Below, one piece after another: positions 4,785 through 9,480 of a stretch of 9,480 nucleotides of DNA. The translations under genes were made by a program, and so were the position numbers. The first letter of the stretch is position 1, and each line of letters opens with the position of its first letter. The DNA comes from Acidimicrobiia bacterium (GTDB lineage Bacteria > Actinomycetota > Acidimicrobiia > Acidimicrobiales > Ilumatobacteraceae): contig RFMT01000334.1 in the NCBI GenBank assembly GCA_009927565.1, positions 1-9,480 on the forward strand, in the 5' to 3' direction. Below the pieces are notes generated by a model. It ran no database searches. It was not told where the DNA came from and saw only the letters and a list, made by a program, of their open reading frames with translations.

Positions 4785-7091
4785 TTAGCCACACACGTTC
4801 GGTAGAACGACCTGGCTTGAAAGCTTCAACAGAACGCCGAATTCGTCTTCGTATGCAATCTCGGCGAATGGCATGAAGGCGCTTACTTCGGTGTTGTTCT
4901 CGTCTCGGTCGTAATAGAACCAAGTCACACAATTTTTGCGCAGAGCCGTATAGGTTTGACTTGTCGGGGTCTTAGCGAATGAGAACTGAATCGGAAATCG
5001 GTCCTCAATGCCTTGCATGTCCGATACATACGATGACGCAAAATTGCGAATACCCGTCATTGCAGCGAGCAAGCCAAAATCAGATGTTGAATTACTGGCC
5101 AGAACATCCCTGGAGTTGAGTTTTGTTGACATAAATCTCACGGCAGGTTCTAGTTCATTGAATTTTGATTCAACATCTTCGACACTTGAATCAGCCCACC
5201 CCAAAGTCTCGAGCGCACGTGTCCTCTGAACTTCTCGAAACGAATGTGATATGTATGAGCCAGTCGGAATTGCCAATGAAACAACAGAAACTAGAAAGAA
5301 ACTTGATAATTCAGTTTTCGTAAACTTCTTTAGATAAAAGAAAATAACGAATGTTGCAACAATGGCAATTATAGGAACCAGCGAAGCCAGTAACAGCGGG
5401 GTGGTGGAGGTCACGAACTCGTAATTCAACTTGTGGAGACGGTATGTAGATATTGCGCCTGCCAAAAGTCCAAATGCTGTCGCGAACGCAAAGTATTTGC
5501 CTGAATGTCGGTATTCAGATTGAATTCGGTCGAAGTAGTTGGCTGTTTGGATACTCGCGATCAAGGCAAAGAAAATTAAGAACGGCACGAGCATGTATGT
5601 GTTGGCGACCGATAGTTCGAATTCAATCAACAAGGCACATCCAAGGCTTGCAATTGAAATTGAAAAGATGGTCAGCATGAATGGATCCCTAAGAATTCGT
5701 ATATTGGCCAGTATCTGTGAAGACGCGCATGCTTTGATCACCAAGAAAATAACTATGTCAAGAATTAAATGCCCGGTGACAATGCCAAACATTTTCTCAG
5801 TAAAACCAAATTGAAATGTGAAATAAGTTTGCGCAAGTTCAGGTTCGGGCTTTATGAAAATTAGGTACAGAATGCCTGACACAACTATTGACAAACCACA
5901 AGTAGAACCAAATAGTTTCAGGCTCTTATTGGTTGACTTGAGTGTTGTTAACGCGACCCAAGCAGCAACATGACCAGCGATTACTGGCACTGCGATAGTC
6001 AATTTAGTCATTACCAATATGCACGAATAGAAAACTATGAGTAGCGCGGTTGCCCTATTTGCGTTTGCGAAAAACTCATCAACAAAAAATGCCAAAGCGA
6101 CAATCCAGAGGAGGGCAAGCATTTGACTAAAGCTCGCAAGGCTAAGCAGTGCGCTTGGAGCACCTATAAGAGATGGGGTAGCGGCTATGGCTAAAACAAA
6201 TATTCGAAGCTTCTGGTTGCTGACACGTCGCTCGACAATGACGTACAGCAAAGCAATCGAAGTTATCGCTACGACTATTGCACCAAACTGAGTGGTCACA
6301 ACCCAGTCACCGACGCCGGCCCTCTGAGTGAATGCTCCGGCCCAAGCATCGTGAAACCAGTAATAGGCATATTTAATATTTGAAAGAAAGATGTGGTCGA
6401 ACGGACCGTAGTTGATCAGTGCCTTACTGCTTGCTTCAAAAATGACCCCATCCCACCCGCTTACGTAGCTGATGGTCGTACGACGGCCGTAAATTATGTT
6501 CTCAACTGCCGACGCTACGCCGAGTGAAATTGCGGCAAAGCCGGCCACGAGCATTGCAGGAAGAATTCGTAATTTGCTTGGCTCGGTATTCTCGTTGACG
6601 AATTTCGTTGCGAAAATGAATGCGGCAAAAAGTAACAGCGTTGCCGTCCAAAGGTAATAACGATCACCGCTTATCAACAGCATCGCCACAGCCAATATTC
6701 CTAAGTTGGTAGACAATGAGGGCGTTCTAATTTCAATTTGTCGGTCAGTCGATATAAACCTCCTGATGGCGAGCAATACCAAAACCAAGCACAATGGAAG
6801 GTTGATAAACGGTTGAATAAATAATTCGCGGGTGAGAAGTTGAGCGATCGTGCTTAACGTAGAACCAATTACGGTGCCGATGCCGAATAGCTCATATGCG
6901 TGAAACTGATTCTTCTTTGAAACGAGCATCCATATCAATGAGCCAGTCAGTATGTCAAATGCCAGAGAAATAGATAAACGAAAAGAATCTTGGACTGAGA
7001 CTGCATGGGTGAGCAAAAAAAATAAGATGAAAGAGAGTAAAATAAATAGATTTTGGAGGTATCCGTATTTCGAGCGTGTTTGCAACATCAT
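4785..7091 (-). CDS. Large polytopic membrane protein, GT-C-like architecture
   Basis: The product has 768 residues with about a dozen or more hydrophobic segments (for example 13-30, 38-58, 67-83, 95-110, 128-162, 178-195, 265-286, 296-337, 348-378, 395-413, 436-453, 470-490, 498-514, 532-547, 564-586, 596-612). A soluble C-terminal domain of about 155 residues follows, probably outside the cell. A long loop at 205-260 contains G-W-D-G-V-I-F-E-A-S-S-K-A-L, G-P-F-D-H and Y-A-Y-Y-W-F-H-D-A-W-A-G. This is typical of large actinobacterial membrane proteins that resemble GT-C glycosyltransferases. A D-S-F motif follows the first membrane segment, where GT-C enzymes place their acidic catalytic residue. 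The tail (L-A-S-N-S-T-S-D-F-G-L-L-A-A-M-T-G-I-R-N) also fits that group. Enzymatic activity is inferred only. ATG at 7091 directly follows the lyase TAA; codons are AT-richer than in neighbours. Confidence 0.7.
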   Translation of the reverse strand: MMLQTRSKYGYLQNLFILLSFILFFLLTHAVSVQDSFRLSISLAFDILTGSLIWMLVSKKNQFHAYELFGIGTVIGSTLSTIAQLLTRELFIQPFINLPLCLVLVLLAIRRFISTDRQIEIRTPSLSTNLGILAVAMLLISGDRYYLWTATLLLFAAFIFATKFVNENTEPSKLRILPAMLVAGFAAISLGVASAVENIIYGRRTTISYVSGWDGVIFEASSKALINYGPFDHIFLSNIKYAYYWFHDAWAGAFTQRAGVGDWVVTTQFGAIVVAITSIALLYVIVERRVSNQKLRIFVLAIAATPSLIGAPSALLSLASFSQMLALLWIVALAFFVDEFFANANRATALLIVFYSCILVMTKLTIAVPVIAGHVAAWVALTTLKSTNKSLKLFGSTCGLSIVVSGILYLIFIKPEPELAQTYFTFQFGFTEKMFGIVTGHLILDIVIFLVIKACASSQILANIRILRDPFMLTIFSISIASLGCALLIEFELSVANTYMLVPFLIFFALIASIQTANYFDRIQSEYRHSGKYFAFATAFGLLAGAISTYRLHKLNYEFVTSTTPLLLASLVPIIAIVATFVIFFYLKKFTKTELSSFFLVSVVSLAIPTGSYISHSFREVQRTRALETLGWADSSVEDVESKFNELEPAVRFMSTKLNSRDVLASNSTSDFGLLAAMTGIRNFASSYVSDMQGIEDRFPIQFSFAKTPTSQTYTALRKNCVTWFYYDRDENNTEVSAFMPFAEIAYEDEFGVLLKLSSQVVLPNVCG

Positions 7092-8282
7092 TTATTCGAT
7101 GGTGCCGTAGGCGCCGACGTTGCCAGTTGAGCGTTGGTTGAGCACAGTCGCGACGCTGTTGTGCAGATCTCTGGCGAACCAGTCAATTTTGTCATGATGA
7201 ATTGCGTTGACCGTGCAGTGCAGCGAGTCGGGGGGTGTCTGGCGATCGACATACCAGCCGCATTTAGATAGTTCGTCTGCCACGGCAAAAACATTTAACG
7301 CTTGCGGATCTTTCGCACCAAAACACAAAAGTGTCGACTCTGGTTCTGCACGCAGAACAAAGTCTGACGAACTACGAATAACTGAGGCCAGTTGCAAAGT
7401 TGCCTCGCGCGCTTGGCGTGTGAGGCGCAGGTATCCATCATCGCCCAGAAAGTGCATCACAGCCCAAGCGCTTGCCATTGAGCCACCAGATTTTGTACCG
7501 AGCACACCAGATGAGCCATATATGCCACCGAGCCAGTCAGAAGTGACGAAGCCTTGATAAGAGCGCAAGTGTTTCGACGCATACATAATCACAGACGCGC
7601 CTTTTGATGTGTAACCAAATTTATGTAGGTCGACCGAAATCGAACTAACACCTGGCACTTGCAGATTCCACGGTGCGATTTTTTCACCGAGACGCTCTAG
7701 GTAGGCGAGCGTGACACCGCCCATGCAAGCGTCGACGTGGCAGTTGATTTGAGAATCGCTGGCAATCTTTGCAATGCCGACGATGTCATCGACAACACCT
7801 TGCGGATATTGCGGCGCTGAACCAACTATCAAAACCGTATTTTCATCCACGCAATTTCGCATTGCCGAAACGTCAGCGCGCCAGTCGGGCCCAACGGCGA
7901 CACGGCGAACTTCGACCCCAAAATATGCACCAGCCTTCGCAAAGGCCGCATGCGCAGAGGTGGGCAAGACCATGTTTGGTTGACGAATCTGGCGTTCGGC
8001 TAATAGGCGATCTCGAGCCGCCTTAACGGCCATCAGGATGCTCTCTGTGCCGCCCGAGGTCATGAAACCAGCCGAGCTCGGCGTTGCGCCCAACCAAACG
8101 CCGGCCATCGCAACGACTTCGGTTTGAATCTGTTTCAGACTCGGGAAGGCATCGGTACTCAGGGCATTTTCGCCGCTAAAGCGCCTGTAGGCCTCCTCAG
8201 CAACTGCTAGAGCGTCGGGGCCAGCGTTGTAGGCGAGGCTGAATGCACGACCTTCTCGCCAGCGGACATCTCGAGTGCGCAT
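7092..8282 (-). CDS. PLP-dependent lyase/decarboxylase, sphingosine-1-phosphate-lyase-like
   Basis: The frame encodes 396 residues of fold-type-I PLP enzyme in the Pyridoxal_deC group, closest in pattern to bacterial sphingosine-1-phosphate lyases. Features in order: T-S-G-G-T-E-S (75-81, phosphate cup), S-A-P-Q-Y-P-Q-G-V (155-163), C-H-V-D-A-C-M-G-G (181-189, Asp184 against the pyridine nitrogen), S-V-D-L-H-K-F-G-Y-T-S-K-G (216-228, Schiff-base lysine K221), and G-T-K-S-G-G-S-M-A-S-A-W (262-273). Characterised members cleave phosphorylated sphingoid bases; relatives decarboxylate amino acids, so the substrate is open. The C-terminus lacks the last segment common in relatives. The first ATG follows an in-frame TGA by four codons, and homologous-looking N-terminal codons lie in another frame upstream (see separate entry). 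The TAA directly abuts the membrane gene's ATG. Confidence 0.82.
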   Translation of the reverse strand: MRTRDVRWREGRAFSLAYNAGPDALAVAEEAYRRFSGENALSTDAFPSLKQIQTEVVAMAGVWLGATPSSAGFMTSGGTESILMAVKAARDRLLAERQIRQPNMVLPTSAHAAFAKAGAYFGVEVRRVAVGPDWRADVSAMRNCVDENTVLIVGSAPQYPQGVVDDIVGIAKIASDSQINCHVDACMGGVTLAYLERLGEKIAPWNLQVPGVSSISVDLHKFGYTSKGASVIMYASKHLRSYQGFVTSDWLGGIYGSSGVLGTKSGGSMASAWAVMHFLGDDGYLRLTRQAREATLQLASVIRSSSDFVLRAEPESTLLCFGAKDPQALNVFAVADELSKCGWYVDRQTPPDSLHCTVNAIHHDKIDWFARDLHNSVATVLNQRSTGNVGAYGTIE

Positions 8283-8395
8283 CGCTTCGAGGCTTCAAAA
8301 ACGTCGCTGGCTGACCAACCAATTTCAGGTAAATGATTTTCGAGTCCGGCAGTGCAGGCGACGGGGAGTTGTTCAAAGTGTTTATTTGCCTGAAT
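8283..8395 (-). pseudogene. Out-of-frame N-terminal coding remnant of the lyase gene
   Basis: In a different frame on the minus strand this stretch reads H-F-E-Q-L-P-V-A...L-P-E-I-G-W-S-A-S-D-V-F-E. This looks like the L-P-x-x-G-x-x-x-x-D-V/I-x-x-x-L-E-A-M N-terminus of the lyase family. The lyase frame itself reads stop-S-L-E-A-M-R-T-R-D-V. Adding one A in the GAA run near 8295-8299 would join the two as D-V-F-E-S-L-E-A-M-R-T-R-D-V-R-W. The remnant frame is closed upstream by TAG at 8396-8398 and has no ATG, GTG or TTG, so even the repaired frame lacks a standard start (ATT at 8393-8395 is the first codon). It may be a sequencing error, a true mutation, or decay of the 5' end. Confidence 0.5.
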
Positions 8396-8477
8396 CTAGT
8401 CTATATGAACTTTACATAACTAACATTATGGGCGAAACCCCGAACCAGACTAAACGAGCCAAATTGCGATTTATGCA
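8396..8477. other. AT-rich intergenic gap upstream of the lyase gene
   Basis: Together with the remnant this makes a gap of about 195 nt between the zinc-finger gene stop and the lyase ATG. The part at 8384-8430 is AT-rich. On the minus strand it holds TATAGA (8405-8400) and TAGACT (8403-8398), either of which could be the -10 element of the lyase-membrane operon; no matching -35 was found. I see no terminator hairpin, RNA gene or convincing small gene. A 27-codon frame at 8428-8511 on + overlaps the end of the zinc-finger gene and has no supporting feature. Confidence 0.4.
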
Positions 8478-8876
8478 TTACGCCGCTCGGCTCGGACTCG
8501 GATGTAACTGATCTTGGGCCAACGGCTTGGCTGCTTGCAGCAACCATTTCAACGCGGCCTTGAAGTCTCGAGTTGTCGGATCAACCGACGGGTCTAAGTC
8601 AGCCTCAACGTCGGCTATCGCACACCGCAGCACGTATACCTGGTCACGCAAGGCGTCGAGCTCTTTTCGGGCGATGACCAACTCGTCTTCACTAAGTGCC
8701 AGCTCTGTGGCTCGCTGGCGAGCAACCCAGTCCCATTGGCGACACGCCTGACTGCAGAACCGTCGTGGTCGCCCAGCACCCGCACGTTGACTTATTGGTG
8801 AGCGACACCAGTGACATCGCGACGAGTCAACTGGCTTCAAGTTTGTGCCAACGGAAGATTCAGGCGATTTTGTCAT
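8478..8876 (-). CDS. Small C4 zinc-finger protein with coiled coil
   Basis: The 132-residue protein belongs to a common but uncharacterised actinobacterial group. Residues 21-45 form a likely zinc-binding knuckle: C21-H-W-C24, then R-A-G-A-G-R-P-R-R-F and C41-S-Q-A-C45, followed by R-Q-W-D-W-V-A-R-Q-R-A. The G-R-P-R-R-F-C motif before the second cysteine pair is typical of the group. Residues about 56-95 (E-L-A-L-S-E-D-E-L-V-I-A-R-K-E-L-D-A-L-R-D-Q-V-Y-V-L) have heptad-like spacing and probably form a coiled coil. Nucleic-acid binding is plausible from the basic linker but unproven. A TAAGTT element on the minus strand ends 6 nt before ATG 8876, suggesting a leaderless mRNA. The start codon lies within a 16-nt palindrome; the gene is divergent from the threonine-aldolase-like gene. 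Confidence 0.75.
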   Translation of the reverse strand: MTKSPESSVGTNLKPVDSSRCHWCRSPISQRAGAGRPRRFCSQACRQWDWVARQRATELALSEDELVIARKELDALRDQVYVLRCAIADVEADLDPSVDPTTRDFKAALKWLLQAAKPLAQDQLHPSPSRAA

Positions 8877-8883
8877 GACAAAA
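8868..8883. promoter_or_regulatory. 16-nt perfect palindrome at the divergent start region, possible operator
   Basis: TTTTGTCATGACAAAA is identical to its reverse complement, with the axis between 8875 and 8876. It contains an ATG on both strands: 8876-8874 is the start of the zinc-finger gene, and 8875-8877 is an in-frame upstream ATG of the threonine-aldolase-like gene. Both strands therefore read M-T-K from it. Its size and symmetry suit a dimeric regulator that would block the leaderless start on the minus strand and sit about 55 nt before the aldolase GTG. No binding protein can be assigned. Confidence 0.4.
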
Positions 8884-8888
8884 ACTTA
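8883..8888 (-). promoter_or_regulatory. Putative -10 element for the zinc-finger gene
   Basis: On the minus strand TAAGTT is followed by TTTGTC and ATG at 8876, the same hexamer plus 6-nt geometry as gcvH (TAACTT). One base of the hexamer falls inside the 16-nt palindrome, so a protein bound there would cover this promoter. Confidence 0.4.
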
Positions 8889-8925
8889 CGCCTGTTCAAC
8901 AAGAGATTGGTGGATTATCCGAAGG

Positions 8926-8931
8926 CATACT
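8926..8931 (+). promoter_or_regulatory. Putative -10 element for the threonine-aldolase-like gene
   Basis: CATACT (4 of 6 to TATAAT) is followed by 6 nt and then GTG at 8938, again the leaderless spacing. It supports GTG 8938 over ATG 8875 or ATG 8971. No -35 match at 16-18 nt was found. Confidence 0.35.
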
Positions 8932-8937
8932 TATTCG

Positions 8938-9480
8938 GTGAAGATTTCGCTACCAGCACCGAAACGTTTGATGGCCTCCGACAATGCTGCGGGGGTCCAC
9001 CCCGCCATTTTGGAGGCGCTGACTCGAGCAAATAGCTTTCACGCACTCGGATACGGACACGATCAATACACGCCACTTGCGAAAAACCTCTTCAACCAAC
9101 TTTTCGATGCCAACGTAACGACTGAGTTTGTTTTTGGTGGCACCGGTGCCAATGTTCTGGCACTCGCCTGCATGCTCAAGCCTGCACAAGCAGTTGTTTG
9201 CACATCGACTGCCCATATCGCCGTTGATGAAGCCGGCGCACCCGAGAGATTTCTTGGTGCAAAATTGATCGACATTCCGACCGTAGATGGAAAAATTCGC
9301 CCAAGTGACATTCAAAGTGTCGCTCACTTGCGTGGAAGTATTCATCACGCAGAACCAGCGGTTGTGTCAATAACTCAAGCAACTGAAATGGGCACGATTT
9401 ACACGGCCGACGAGGTGCGTGCGATCTGCGAAACTGCTCACGAACTCGACATGCTCGTGCACATGGATGGCGCACGAATT
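8938..9480 (+). CDS. Low-specificity L-threonine-aldolase-like PLP enzyme, 5' part only
   Basis: The frame is open from GTG 8938 to the right edge, 181 codons. The product resembles threonine aldolases and related beta-eliminating lyases, which cleave threonine to glycine and acetaldehyde with PLP. Visible motifs are the N-terminal A-S-D-N-A-A-G-V-H-P (13-22), F-V-F-G-G-T-G-A-N-V-L-A-L (64-76, phosphate cup), S-T-A-H-I-A-V-D-E-A-G-A-P-E (90-103, H93 expected to stack on PLP) and H-M-D-G-A-R (175-180, D177 against the pyridine nitrogen). The Schiff-base lysine lies beyond the window. GTG 8938 is preferred because the 21 residues added by ATG 8875 (rich in Trp, Arg and Tyr) are unlike the family, while ATG 8971 would remove the residues before S-D-N. 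It is divergent from the zinc-finger gene. Confidence 0.82.
   Translation, partial: MKISLPAPKRLMASDNAAGVHPAILEALTRANSFHALGYGHDQYTPLAKNLFNQLFDANVTTEFVFGGTGANVLALACMLKPAQAVVCTSTAHIAVDEAGAPERFLGAKLIDIPTVDGKIRPSDIQSVAHLRGSIHHAEPAVVSITQATEMGTIYTADEVRAICETAHELDMLVHMDGARI

Noticed and set aside
4770..4785. A bidirectional terminator between the convergent SCO6745-like and membrane-protein genes
   Set aside because: The 14-nt gap and flanks show no inverted repeat followed by a T-run on either strand.
8295..8304. Programmed -1 frameshifting on the T5 run of the lyase 5' region
   Set aside because: Slipping back on the T run reads TGA at once; joining the frames needs re-reading of the A after GAA, which is not a known slippery heptamer.
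8428..8511. A small 27-codon + strand gene
   Set aside because: It runs into the 3' end of the zinc-finger gene, has no Shine-Dalgarno and no well-placed -10 element, and its product is not recognised.
8950..9475. Long minus-strand frames opposite the threonine-aldolase-like gene
   Set aside because: They are antisense shadows; the + strand frame carries the ordered PLP-enzyme motifs through to the edge.
1..9480. CRISPR array, insertion sequence, tRNA or defence system
   Set aside because: No regularly spaced repeats, transposase motifs, terminal inverted repeats, cloverleaf-like segments or known defence domains were seen.

Overview
The window looks like a piece of chromosome from a small-genome, mid-GC actinobacterium, most likely of the class Acidimicrobiia or a related freshwater or marine lineage. 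I infer this from the gene order gcvH, garA-like FHA, ftsR-like MerR, DUF151 nuclease, second MerR, which is the mycobacterial Rv1826-Rv1830 order. By eye the base composition is near half GC, far below Mycobacterium or Streptomyces. No species can be named. There are no tRNA, rRNA, CRISPR, insertion-sequence or phage signatures.

Left part (1-668): the 3' end of an SRAP (YedK/HMCES-type) gene on + runs about 93 nt into the 3' end of a HIT-family hydrolase gene on -. The HIT gene is divergent from a CDP-alcohol phosphatidyltransferase gene.

Core block (659-4770, all +): CDP-alcohol phosphatidyltransferase, glycine cleavage H protein (gcvH), zinc-ribbon plus FHA protein (GarA/OdhI-like), FtsR-like MerR regulator, DUF151 bifunctional nuclease, ResR/McdR-like MerR regulator, and an SCO6745-like protein whose start overlaps the MerR stop. 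In mycobacteria the equivalent block joins one-carbon and glutamate metabolism with control of cell division. Here the gene after the second MerR differs from the mycobacterial arrangement.

Right part (4785-8876, all -): reading along the minus strand, a short C4 zinc-finger/coiled-coil protein, then a sphingosine-1-phosphate-lyase-like PLP enzyme, then a 768-residue polytopic membrane protein. The lyase stop codon abuts the membrane protein's start codon. The membrane gene is visibly more AT-rich than its neighbours. The lyase appears to have lost its N-terminal codons through a one-base deletion just upstream of the first usable ATG. At the far right a threonine-aldolase-like gene starts divergently on + and runs off the end.

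The least expected signal is regulatory. Several genes carry a TAnnnT-type -10 hexamer exactly 6 nt before the start codon, which implies leaderless mRNAs; the identical hexamer TACGCT recurs at three of them. A 16-nt perfect palindrome covers the start codon of the zinc-finger gene in the divergent region, and its 12-nt left part recurs next to the ftsR-like gene and inside the lyase gene.
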